Source: Utricularia gibba (taxonomy: Eukaryota > Streptophyta > Magnoliopsida > Lamiales > Lentibulariaceae). From it: a stretch of 63,870 nt of DNA. A program made the position numbers and the translations under genes. Where the stretch lies: the NCBI GenBank assembly GCA_002189035.1, contig NEEC01000222.1:1-63870 (forward strand). The letters are read 5' to 3'. Numbering within the stretch: the first letter of the stretch is position 1; every line of letters begins with the position of its first letter. The notes beneath the pieces were generated by a model that saw only the letters and a list, made by a program, of their open reading frames with translations, was not told the DNA's origin and searched no databases. Below, one piece after another: positions 1 through 10,530 of this stretch.

Positions 1-118
1 GTTCGGTTTCGGGGTTGCCTACATGGTTTTTCAAGGAACATCTTCCCGTTTTGTGGTGGCTAGTCTCGCTGGGAACTTGTCCTGGACCTCGATTCTTTAT
101 GTCTATGAGGTCAAAAGG

Positions 119-126
119 ATGCAAAT
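119..126 (+). other. ATGCAAAT octamer in the satellite monomer
   Basis: ATGCAAAT is the canonical binding octamer of POU/Oct-type factors in animals. It occurs once in almost every monomer, within gatgcaaatcgatg, and is missing from class D (except the copy at 1253). Without knowing the organism, a functional reading is not supported; the exact match and its conservation are what is seen. Confidence 0.5.
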
Positions 127-173
127 CGATGAAAAAATTGATGCATTTGTTTAAATTACGATATCACGTGCAC
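125..173. other. Central palindrome cluster of the monomer (reference copy)
   Basis: Six perfect 6-base palindromes lie in 49 bases: ATCGAT (125-130), ATGCAT (141-146), TTTAAA (150-155), GATATC (160-165), CACGTG (165-170) and GTGCAC (168-173). The cluster recurs in most monomers. F loses ATCGAT, A loses GATATC and CACGTG, D loses ATCGAT, and monomers with tttcaatt or tttaatt lose TTTAAA. Confidence 0.8.
163..170 (+). other. ATCACGTG, match to the Cbf1/CDEI-type E-box
   Basis: ATCACGTG fits the budding-yeast CDEI consensus RTCACRTG and contains the bHLH E-box/G-box CACGTG. It recurs in all classes except typical A. Several B copies have ATCACATG, which also fits. This is a motif match only; a regional satellite array is not a point centromere. 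Confidence 0.4.
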
Positions 174-310
174 CCTACATGATTTTTTCAACAACTTACT
201 TTATACTTGAGGAGGTGGTCTTGGGGGCAAGAGGAACCAGACAACGGTCATATTAGGCTTGGGCCGAAAGTAAGTTGTAGCCCGGCAAAGAAAGTGTTGT
301 ATTTATTAAC

Positions 311-624
311 GTTCGGTTTTCAGGGTTGCCTACATGGTTTTCCAAGGAAAAGCTTTTCGTTTTGTGGCGGCCGCTCTCGCTGGGCACTTGGTCCGGGCCC
401 CTGATTCTTTATGGCTCATGAGGACAAAAGGATGCAAATCGATGAAAATAATGATGCATTTGTTTAAATTACGATGTCGCGTGCACCCCAAATGATTTTT
501 TTAACAACATACTTTATACATGAGGAGGCGGTCTTGGGGGGCACTTGGAACCGGAAAAAGATCAGCTTAGGCTTGGGCCGAAAGTAAGTTGTAGCCCGGC
601 AAAGAAAGTGATGTATTTATTATC
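311..624 (+). repeat. Class A monomer (reference copy)
   Basis: Class A opens every HOR unit (42 copies). Its left half has tttcagggttgcc, a HindIII site AAGCTT (350-355), a NotI site GCGGCCGC (367-374) and an ApaI site GGGCCC (395-400), then gctcatgaggac. Its right half has gatgtcgcgtgcacc, where other classes have gatatcacgtgcacc, then caccccaaatg and ggcacttggaacc. A is always preceded by a D or E monomer ending in attaac, with one exception (attatc at 12705-12710). Sub-variants differ in the NotI site (GCGGCTGC) and in cgcaggg versus cgctggg. Confidence 0.95.
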
Positions 625-1546
625 GTTCGGTTTACGGGGCTTCCTACATGGTTTTTCAAGGAACATCTTCTCGTTTTATGGCGGCCAGTCTCGCTGGGAA
701 CTTGGTCCTTGACCCTGGTTCTGTATGGCTAATGGGGTCAACCGGATGCAAATCGATGAAAAAAAAATGATGCATTTGTTTAAATTGCGATATCACATGC
801 ACCCCACATGATTTTTTCAACAACTTACTTTATACTTGAGGAGGCGATCTTAGGGTGCACCTCGAACAGGACAAAGGTAAGGTTTGGCTTGCGCCAAGAG
901 TTAGTTGTAGCCCGACAAAGAAAGTGATGTATTTATTATCGTTCGGTTTTTGGGGTTGCCTACATGGTTTTTCAAGGAATCTTCTCGTTTTGTGGCAGCC
1001 AGTCTCGCTGGGAGCTTTGTCCTGGACCCCGATTCTGTATGGCTCATGGGGTCAAAAGGATGCAAATCGATGAATACAATGATGCATTTGTTTCAATTAC
1101 GATATCACGTGCACCCCACATGATTTTTTTCGACAACTTACTTTATACATGGGGAGGCGGTCTTGGGGGGTACCTGGAACCGGAAAATGGTCAGCTTAGG
1201 CTTGGGCCGATAGTAAGTTGTAGCCCGCAAAGAAAGTGATGTATTTATTATCGTTCGGTTTTCGGGGTTGCCCTACATGGTTTTTCAAGGAACATCTTCT
1301 CGTTTTGTGGCAGTCTCGCTGGGAGCTTTGTCCTGGACCCGATTCTGTATGATGGGTCAAGGATGCAAATCGATGATGATGCATTTGTTTAAATTACGAT
1401 ATCACGTGCACCCTACATGATTTTTTCACAACTTACTTTATACTTGAGGAGGTGGTCTTGGGGGGCAAGAGGAACCAGAACGGTCATATTAGGCTTGGGC
1501 CGAAAGTAAGTTGTAGCCCGGCAAAGAAAGTGATGTATTTATTAAC
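311..1546 (+). repeat. HOR 4-mer A-B-C-D
   Basis: Monomer starts are A 311, B 625, C 941, D 1253. The D is atypical: it keeps ggatgcaaatcgatg and reaches 294 bases through several small losses (tatgatgggtcaagg, ttttttcacaac, cccgcaaag). Its C-to-E switch is still visible because caccctac and ggcaagagg follow. Confidence 0.9.
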
Positions 1547-1860
1547 GTTCGGTTTTTCAGGGTTGCCTACATGGTTTTCCAAGGAAAAGCTTTTCGTTTT
1601 GTGGCGGCTGCTCTCGCTGGGCACTTGGTCCGGGCCCCTGATTCTTTATGGCTCATGAGGACAAAAGGATGCAAATCGATGAAAATAATGATGCATTTGT
1701 TTAAATTACGATGTCGCGTGCACCCCAAATGATTTGTTTAACAACATACTTTATACATGAGGAGGCGGTCTTGGGGGGCACTTGGAACCGGAAAAAGATC
1801 AGCTTAGGCTTGGGCGAAAGTAAGTTGTAGCCCGGCAAAGAAAGTGATGTATTTATTATC

Positions 1861-1877
1861 GTTCGGTTTACGGGGGC
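1861..1877 (+). other. CENP-B-box-like sequence at the monomer start of B, C' and D
   Basis: Aligned with the core NTTCGNNNNANNCGGGN, the monomer start has TTCG, the central A and the last three G, but G for the C of CGGG: 8 of 9 core bases. Classes A, C, E, F, G and X lack the central A. The match could be chance and has no support beyond sequence and its place in a satellite. Confidence 0.3.
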
Positions 1878-2174
1878 TTCCTACATGGTTTTTCAAGGAA
1901 CATCTTCTCGTTTTATGGCGGCCAGTCTCGCTGGGAACTTGGTCCTTGACCCTGGTTCTGTATGGCTAATGGGGTCAACCGGATGCAAATCGATGAAAAA
2001 AAATGATGCATTTGTTTAAATTGCGATATCACATGCACCCCACATGATTTTTTCAACAACTTACTTTATACTTGAGGAGGCGATCTTAGGGTGCACTCGA
2101 ACAGGACAAAGGTAAGGTTTGGCTTGCGCCAAGAGTAGTTGTAGCCCGACAAAGAAAGTGATGTATTTATTATC
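1861..2174 (+). repeat. Class B monomer (reference copy)
   Basis: B follows A in 28 of the 42 units. Marks are tttacgggggcttcc at the left end, ttttatggcggccag, ccctggttctgtatgg, a long A run after atcgatg, aattgcgatatc, and a right half with gaggcgatcttagg, gtgcacctcgaacagg (here gtgcactcgaac) and cttgcgccaagag, ending attatc. Its right half is shared with class G and is followed by C, except in the trimers at 4357, 34312 and 44715. Confidence 0.93.
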
Positions 2175-2795
2175 GTTCGGTTTTTGGGGTTGCCTACATG
2201 GTTTTTCAAGGAACATCTTTCGTTTTGTGGCAGCCAGTCTCGCTGGGAGCTTGTCCTGGACCCCGATTCTGTATGGCTCATGGGGTCAAAAGGATGCAAA
2301 TCGATGAATACAATGATGCATTTGTTTCAATTACGATATCACGTGCACCCCACATGATTTTTTCGACAACTTACTTTATACATGGGGAGGCGGTCTTGGG
2401 GGGTACCTGGAACCGGAAAATGGTCAGCTTAGGCTTGGGCCGATAGTAAGTTGTAGCCCGGCAAGAAAGTGATGTATTTATTAACGTTCGGTTTTCGGGG
2501 TTGCCTACATGGTTTTTCAAGGAACATCTTCCCGTTTTGTGGTGGCTAGTCTCGGGAACTTTGTCCTGGACCTCGATTCTTTATGTCTTATGAGGTCAAC
2601 CGGATGCAAATCGATGAAAAAATTGATGCATTTGTTTAAATTACGATATCACGTGCACCCTACATGATTTTTTCAACAACTTACTTTATACTTGAGGAGG
2701 TGGTCTTGGGGGCAAGAGGAACCAGACAACGGTCATATTAGGCTTGGGCCGAAAGTAAGTTGTAGCCCGGCAAAGAAAGTGATGTATTTATTAAC

Positions 2796-4356
2796 GTTCG
2801 GTTTTCAGGGTTGCCTACATGGTTTTCCAAGGAAAAGCTTTTCGTTTTGTGGCGGCCGCTCTCGCAGGGCACTTGGTCCGGGCCCCTGATTCTTTATGGC
2901 TCATGAGGACAAAAGGATGCAAATCGATGAAAATAATGATGCATTTGTTTAAATTACGATGTCGCGTGCACCCCAAATGATTTTTTTAACAACATACTTT
3001 ATACATGAGGAGGCGGTCTTGGGGGGCACTTGGAACCGGAAAAAGATCAGCTTAGGCTTGGGCGAAAGTAAGTTGTAGCCCGGCAAAGAAAGTGATGTAT
3101 TTATTATCGTTCGGTTTACGGGGGTTCCTACATGGTTTTTCAAGGAACATCTTCTCGTTTTATGGGGCCAGTCTCGCTGGGAACTTGGTCCTTGACCCTG
3201 GTTTCTGTATGGCTAATGGGGTCAACCGGATGCAAATCGATGAAAAAAAATGATGCATTTGTTTAAATTGCGATATCACATGCACCCACATGATTTTTTC
3301 AACAACTTACTTTATACTTGAGGAGGCGATCTTAGGGTGCACCTCGAACAGGACAAAGGTAAGGTTTGGCTTGCGCCAAGAGTTAGTTGTAGCCCGACAA
3401 AGAAGTGATGTATTTATTATCGTTCGTTTTTGGGGTTGCTACATGGTTTTTCAAGGAACATCTTCTCGTTTTGTGGCAGCCAGTCTCGCTGGGAGCTTTG
3501 TCCTGGACCCCGATTCTGTATGGCTCATGGGGTCAAAAGGATGCAAATCGATGAATACAATGATGCATTTGTTTCAATTACGATATCACGTGCACCCCAC
3601 ATGATTTTTTCGACAACTTACTTTATACATGGGGAGGCGGTCTTGGGGGTACCTGGAACCGGAAAATGGTCAGCTTAGGCTTGGGCCGATAGTAAGTTGT
3701 AGCCCGGCAAAGAAAGTGATGTATTTATTATCGTTCGGTTTACGGGGGCTTCCTACATGGTTTTTCAAGGAACATCTTCTCGTTTTTGGCAGCCAGTCTC
3801 GCTGGGAGCTTTGTCCTGGACCCCGATTCTGTATGGCTCATGGGGTCAAAAGGATGCAAATCGATGAATACAATGATGCATTTGTTTCAAATTACGATAT
3901 CACGTGCACCCACATGATTTTTTCGACAACTTACTTTATACATGGGGAGGCGGTCTTGGGGGGTACCTGGAACCGGAAAATGGTCAGCTTAGGCTTGGGC
4001 CGATAGTAAGTTGTAGCCCGGCAAAGAAAGTGATGTATTTATTAACGTTCGGTTTTCGGGGTTGCCTACATGGTTTTTCAAGGAACATCTTCGTTTTGTG
4101 GTGGCTAGTCTCGCTGGGACTTTGTCCTGGACCTCGATTCTTTATGTCTTATGAGGTCAACCGGATGCAAATCGATGAAAAAATTGATGCATTTGTTTAA
4201 ATTACGATATCACGTGCACCCTACATGATTTTTTCAACAACTTACTTTATACTTGAGGAGGTGGTCTTGGGGGGCAAGAGGAACCAGACAACGGTCATAT
4301 TAGGCTTGGGCGAAAGTAAGTTGTAGCCCGGCAAAGAAAGTGATGTATTTATTAAC
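2796..4356 (+). repeat. HOR 5-mer A-B-C-C'-E
   Basis: Starts are A 2796, B 3109, C 3422, C' 3733, E 4047. This is the only complete ABCC'E unit in the window. It is the natural parent of ABCD, because merging the C' left part with the E right part yields D. Confidence 0.9.
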
Positions 4357-5280
4357 GTTCGGTTTTCAGGGTTGCCTACATGGTTTTCCAAGGAAAAGCT
4401 TTTCGTTTTGTGGCGGCCGCTCTCGCAGGGCACTTGGTCCGGGCCCCTGATTCTTTATGGCTCATGAGGACAAAAGGATGCAAATCGATGAAAATAATGA
4501 TGCATTTGTTTAAATTACGATGTCGTGCACCCCAAATGATTTTTTTAACAACATACTTTATACATGAGGAGGCGGTCTTGGGGGCACTTGGAACGGAAAA
4601 AGATCAGCTTAGGCTTGGGCGAAAGTAAGTTGTAGCCCGGCAAAGAAAGTGATGTATTTATTATCGTTCGGTTTACGGGGGCTTCCTACATGGTTTTTCA
4701 AGGAACATCTTCTCGTTTTATGGCGGCCAGTCTCGCTGGGAACTTGGTCCTTGACCCGATTCTGTATGGCTAATGGGGTCAACCGGATGCAAATCGATGA
4801 AAAAATGATGCATTTGTTTAAATTACGATATCACGTGCACCCCACATGATTTTTTCACAACTTACTTTATACTTGGGAGGCGGTCTTGGGTGCACTGAAC
4901 AGGAAAAGGTCAGGTTTGGCTTGGCCGATAGTAGTTGTAGCCCGACAAAGAAAGTGATGTATTTATTATCGTTCGGTTTCGGGTTGCCTACATGGTTTTT
5001 CAAGGAACATCTTCTCGTTTTGTGGTGGCCAGTCTCGCTGGGAACTTTGTCCTGGACCCGATTCTGTATGGCTCATGGGTCAACCGGATGCAAATCGATG
5101 AAAAAAATGATGCATTTGTTTTAAATTACGATATCACGTGCACCCTACATGATTTTTTCAACAACTTACTTTATACTTGAGGAGGCGGTCTTGGGGGGCA
5201 AGAGGAACCAGACAACGGTCAATTAGGCTTGGGCCGAAAGTAAGTTGTAGCCCGGCAAAGAAAGTGATGTATTTATTAAC
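4357..5280 (+). repeat. HOR 3-mer A-B-E
   Basis: Starts are A 4357, B 4666, E 4971. The right half of B is mixed: gtgcactgaacagg, then aaaaggtcagg and gccgatagtagttg, part B-like and part C-like. This fits a deletion joining B to the end of a C-type monomer. The E has gtggtggccag and ctgtatggctcatggg, so its left half is also mixed. Confidence 0.85.
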
Positions 5281-6521
5281 GTTCGGTTTTCAGGGTTGCC
5301 TACATGGTTTTCCAAGGAAAAGCTTTTCGTTTTGTGGCGGCCGTCTCGCTGGGCACTTGGTCCGGCCCCTGATTCTTTATGGCTCATGAGGACAAAAGGA
5401 TGCAAATCGATGAAAATAATGATGCATTTGTTTAAATTACGATGTCGCGTGCACCCCAAATGATTTTTTTAACAACATACTTTATACATGAGGAGGCGGT
5501 CTTGGGGGGCACTTGGAACCGGAAAAGGTCAGCTTAGGCTTGGGCCGAAAGTAAGTTGTAGCCCGGCAAAGAAAGTGATGTATTTATTATCGTTCGGTTT
5601 ACGGGGGCTTCCTACATGGTTTTTCAAGGAACATCTTCTCGTTTTGTGGCGGCCAGTCTCGCTGGGAACTTGGTCCTTGACCCTGGTTCTGTATGGCTAT
5701 GGGGTCAACCGGATGCAAATCGATGAAAAAAAATGATGCATTTGTTTAAATTACGATATCATGCACCCCACATGATTTTTTCAACAACTTACTTTATACT
5801 TGAGGAGGCGATCTTGGGTGCACCTGAACAGGACAAAGGTAAGGTTTGGCTTGGCCAAAGTAAGTTGTAGCCCGACAAAGAAAGTGATGTATTTATTATC
5901 GTTCGTTTTTGGGGTTGCTACATGGTTTTTCAAGGAACATCTTCTCGTTTTGTGGCAGCCAGTCTCGCTGGGAGCTTTGTCCTGGACCCCGATTCTGTAT
6001 GGCTCATGGGGTCAAAAGGATGCAAATCGATGAATACAATGATGCATTTGTTTCAATTACGATATCACGTGCACCCCACATGATTTTTTCGACAACTTAC
6101 TTTATACATGGGGAGGCGGTCTTGGGGGTACCTGGAACCGGAAAATGGTCAGCTTAGGCTTGGGCCGATAGTAAGTTGTAGCCCGGCAAAGAAAGTGATG
6201 TATTTATTATCGTTCGGTTTTCGGGGTTGCCTACATGGTTTTCCAAGGAAAATCTTTTCGTTTTGTGGTGGCTAGTCTCGCTGGGAACTTTGTCCTGGAC
6301 CCGATTCTTATGGCTTATGGGTCAACCGGATGCAAATCGATGAAAAAAATGATGCATTTGTTTAAATTACGATATCACGTGCACCCTACATGATTTTTTC
6401 AACAACTTACTTTATACTTGAGGAGGTGGTCTTGGGGGCAAGAGGGAACCAGACAACGGTCATATTAGGCTTGGGCCGAAAGTAAGTTTAGCCCGGCAAA
6501 GAAAGTGATGTATTTATTAAC
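5281..6521 (+). repeat. HOR 4-mer A-B-C-E
   Basis: Starts are A 5281, B 5592, C 5901, E 6212. The C starts GTTCGT rather than GTTCGG. The E has an A-like stretch ttttccaaggaaaatc before cttttcg, so the E left half borrows from A. Confidence 0.9.
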
Positions 6522-8688
6522 GTTCGGTTTTCAGGGTTGCCTACATGGTTTTCAAGGAAAAGCTTTTCGTTTTGTGGCGGCCGTCTCGCTGGGACTTGGT
6601 CCGGCCCTGATTCTTTATGGCTCATGAGGACAAAAGGATGCAAATCGATGAAAATAATGATGCATTTGTTTAAATTACGATGTCACGTGCACCCCAATGA
6701 TTTTTTAACAACATACTTTATACATGAGGAGGCGGTCTTGGGGGGCACTTGGAACCGGAAAAAGATCAGCTTAGGCTTGGGCCGAAGTAAGTTGTAGCCC
6801 GGCAAAGAAAGTGATGTATTTATTATCGTTCGGTTTTTGGGGTTGCCTACATGGTTTTTCAAGGAACATCTTCTCGTTTTGTGGTGCTAGTCTCGCTGGG
6901 AACTTGTCCTTGACCCCGATTCTGTATGGCTCATGGGGTCAACCGGATGCAAATCGATGAAAAAATGATGCATTTGTTTAAATTACGATATCACGTGCAC
7001 CCTACATGATTTTTTCGACAACTTACTTTATACATGGGGAGGCGGTCTTGGGGGGTACCTGGAACCGGAAAATGGTCAGCTAGGCTTGGGCCGATAGTAA
7101 GTTGTAGCCCGACAAATAAAGTAATGTATTTATTATCGTTCGGTTTTCGGCTGCCTAAATGCTTTTTGAAAGAACATCTTCTCGTTTTATGGCGGCCAGT
7201 CTCGCTGGGAACTTGGTCCTTGACCCTGGTTCTGTATGGCTCATGGGTCAACCGGATGCAAATCGATGAAAAAAAATGATGCATTTGTTTAAATTGCGAT
7301 ATCACGTGCACCCCACATGATTTTTTCAACAACTTACTTTATACTTGAGGAGGCGATCTTAGGGTGCACCTCGAACAGGACAAAGGTAGGTTTGGCTTGC
7401 GCCAAGAGTTAGTTGTAGCCCGACAAAGAAAGTGATGTATTTATTATCGTTCGGTTTTTGGGGTTGCCTACATGGTTTTTCAAGGAAATCTTCTCGTTTT
7501 GTGGCAGCCAGTCTCGCTGGGAGCTTTGTCCTGGACCCGATTCTGTATGGCTCATGGGGTCAAAAGGATGCAAATCGATGAATACAATGATGCATTTGTT
7601 TCAATTACGATATCACGTGCACCCACATGATTTTTTCGACAACTTACTTTATACATGGGGAGGCGGTCTTGGGGGGTACCTGGAACCGGAAAATGGTCAG
7701 CTTAGGCTTGGGCCGATAGTAAGTTGTAGCCCGGCAAAGAAAGTGATGTATTTATTATCGTTCGGTTTTCGGGGGCTTCCTACATGGTTTTTCAAGGAAC
7801 ATCTTCTCGTTTTGTGGCGCCAGTCTCGCTGGGAGCTTGTCCTGGACCCCGATTCTGTATGGCTCATGGGGTCAAAAGGATGCAAATCGATGAATACAAT
7901 GATGCATTTGTTTAAATTACGATATCACGTGCACCCCACATGATTTTTTCGACAACTTACTTTATACATGGGGAGGCGGTCTTGGGGGGTACCTGGAACC
8001 GGAAAATGGTCAGCTTAGGCTTGGGCCGATAGTAAGTTGTAGCCCGGCAAAGAAAGTGATGTATTTATTATCGTTCGGTTTTCGGGGTTGCCTACATGGT
8101 TTTTCAAGGAACATCTTCTCGTTTTGTGGCGCCAGTCTCGCTGGGAACTTTGTCCTGGACCCCGATTCTGTATGGCTCATGGGGTCAAAAGGATGCAAAT
8201 CGATGAATACAATGATGCATTTGTTTAAATTACGATATCACGTGCACCCCACATGATTTTTTCGAACAACTTACTTTATACATGGGGAGGGTCTTGGGGG
8301 CCTGGAACGGAAAATGGTCAGCTTAGGCTTGGGCCGATAGTAAGTTGTAGCCCGGCAAAGAAAGTGATGTATTTATTAACGTTCGGTTTTCGGGGTTGCC
8401 TACATGGTTTTTCAAGGAACTTTTCGTTTTGTGGTGGCTAGTCTCGCTGGGAACTTTGTCCTGGACCCGATTCTTATGGCTTATGGGTCAACCGGATGCA
8501 AATCGATGAAAAAAAATGATGCATTTGTTTAAATTACGATATCACGTGCACCCTACATGATTTTTTCAACAACTTACTTTATACTTGAGGAGGTGGTCTT
8601 GGGGGGCAAGAGGAACCAGACAACGGTCATATTAGGCTTGGGCCGAAAGTAAGTTTAGCCCGGCAAAGAAAGTGATGTATTTATTAAC
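6522..8688 (+). repeat. HOR 7-mer A-F-G-C-C'-X-E, first of the 7-mer domain
   Basis: Starts are A 6522, F 6828, G 7138, C 7449, C' 7760, X 8073, E 8381. The A reads gatgtcacgtgcacc, one step from the usual A form gatgtcgcgtg towards gatatcacgtg. X has gtggcgccag, the ambiguous middle between gtggcagccag and gtggcggccag. Confidence 0.92.
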
Positions 8689-10530
8689 GTTCGGTTTTCG
8701 GGTTGCCTACATGGTTTTCCAAGGAAAAGCTTTCGTTTTGTGGCGGCCGTCTCGCTGGGCACTTGGTCCGGGCCCCTGATTCTTATGGCTCATGAGGACA
8801 AAAGGATGCAAATCGATGAAAATAATGATGCATTTGTTTAAATTACGATGTCGCGTGCACCCCAAATGATTTTTTTAACAACATACTTTATACATGAGGA
8901 GGCGGTCTTGGGGGCACTTGGAACCGGAAAAAGATCAGCTTAGGCTTGGGCCGAAAGTAAGTTGTAGCCCGGCAAAGAAAGTGATGTATTTATTATCGTT
9001 CGGTTTTCGGGGGCTTCCTACATGGTTTTTCAAGGAACATCTTCTCGTTTTATGGCGGCCAGTCTCGCTGGGAACTTGGTCCTTGACATGGCTCATGGGG
9101 TCAACCGGATGCAAATCGATGAAAAAAAATGCATTTGTTTAAATTGCGATATCACGTGCACCCCACATGATTTTTTAACAACTTACTTTATACTTGAGGA
9201 GGCGATCTTGGGGCACCTCGAACAGGAAAAGGTAAGGTTTGGCTTGCGCCAAGAGTAGTTGTAGCCCGACAAAGAAAGTGATGTATTTATTATCGTTCGG
9301 TTTTGGGGTTGCCTACATGGTTTTTCAAGGAACATCTTCTCGTTTTGTGGCAGCCAGTCTCGCTGGGAGCTTTGTCCTGGACCCCGATTCTGTATGGCTC
9401 ATGGGGTCAAAAGGATGCAAATCGATGAATACAATGATGCATTTGTTTCAATTACGATATCACGTGCACCCCACATGATTTTTTCGACAACTTACTTTAT
9501 ACATGGGGAGGCGGTCTTGGGGGGTACCTGGAACCGGAAAATGGTCAGCTTAGGCTTGGGCCGATAGTAAGTTGTAGCCCGGCAAAGAAAGTGATGTATT
9601 TATTATCGTTCGGTTTACGGGGGCTTCCTACATGGTTTTTCAAGGAACATCTTCTCGTTTTGTGGCAGCCAGTCTCGCTGGGAGCTTTGTCCTGGACCCC
9701 GATTCTGTATGGCTCATGGGGTCAAAAGGATGCAAATCGATGAATACAATGATGCATTTGTTTAATTACGATATCACGTGCACCCCACATGATTTTTTCG
9801 ACAACTTACTTTATACATGGGGAGGCGGTCTTGGGGGGTACCTGGAACCGGAAAATGGTCAGCTTAGGCTTGGGCCGATAGTAAGTTGTAGCCCGGCAAA
9901 GAAAGTGATGTATTTATTATCGTTCGGTTTTCGGGGTTGCCTACATGGTTTTTCAAGGAACATCTTCTCGTTTTGTGGCGGCTAGTCGCTGGGCTTTGTC
10001 CTGGACCCGATTCTTTATGGCTATGGGTCAAAAGGATGCAAATCGATGAAAACAATGATGCATTTGTTTAATTACGATATCACGTGCACCCCACATGATT
10101 TTTTCGACAACTTACTTTATACATGGGGAGGCGGTCTTGGGGGTACCTGGAACCGGAAAATGGTCAGCTTAGGCTTGGGCCGATAGTAAGTTGTAGCCCG
10201 GCAAAGAAAGTGATGTATTTATTACGTTCGGTTTTCGGGGCCTACATGGTTTTCAAGGAAGCTTTCGTTTTGTGGTGGCTAGTCTCGCTGGGAACTTTGT
10301 CCTGGACCTCGATTCTTATGTCTTATGAGGTCAACCGGATGCAAATCGATGAAAAAAAATGATGCATTTGTTTAAATTACGATATCACGTGCACCCTACA
10401 TGATTTTTTCAACAACTTACTTTATACTTGAGGAGGTGGTCTTGGGGGCAAGAGGAACCAGACAACGGTCATATTAGGCTTGGGCGAAAGTAAGTTGTAG
10501 CCCGGCAAAGAAAGTGATGTATTTATTAAC
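8689..10530 (+). repeat. HOR 6-mer A-B-C-C'-X-E inside the 7-mer domain
   Basis: Starts are A 8689, B 8998, C 9295, C' 9608, X 9922, E 10226. B takes the place of the F-G pair. B also lacks about 11 bases around 9088 (cttgacatggctcatgg), so it is only 297 bases long. The join to E reads attacgttcg (10221-10230), missing the base that separates attaac from attatc. Confidence 0.92.

Larger units (their letters stand above)
1..310 (+). repeat. E monomer closing an HOR unit that starts outside the window
   Basis: This is a complete E-type monomer that happens to start at base 1. It has gtggtggctag, acctcgattct, accctacatg and ggcaagaggaaccag, and ends attaac before the A at 311. Its first bases read gtttcgggg, one base short of both tttacgggg and tttttcgggg-type starts. 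It also has the C-like gtcaaaagg. Confidence 0.9.
1547..2795 (+). repeat. HOR 4-mer A-B-C-E
   Basis: Starts are A 1547, B 1861, C 2175, E 2486. The A has GCGGCTGC instead of NotI. The E has lost three bases within gtctcgctggg (it reads agtctcgggaac). B carries atcacatgc where most copies have atcacgtgc. Confidence 0.9.

Noticed and set aside
8998-9294. Transposable element footprints at short monomers
   Set aside because: The short monomers (297 at 8998, 297 at 13321, 293 at 43822) have simple internal losses without target-site duplications or inserted sequence.
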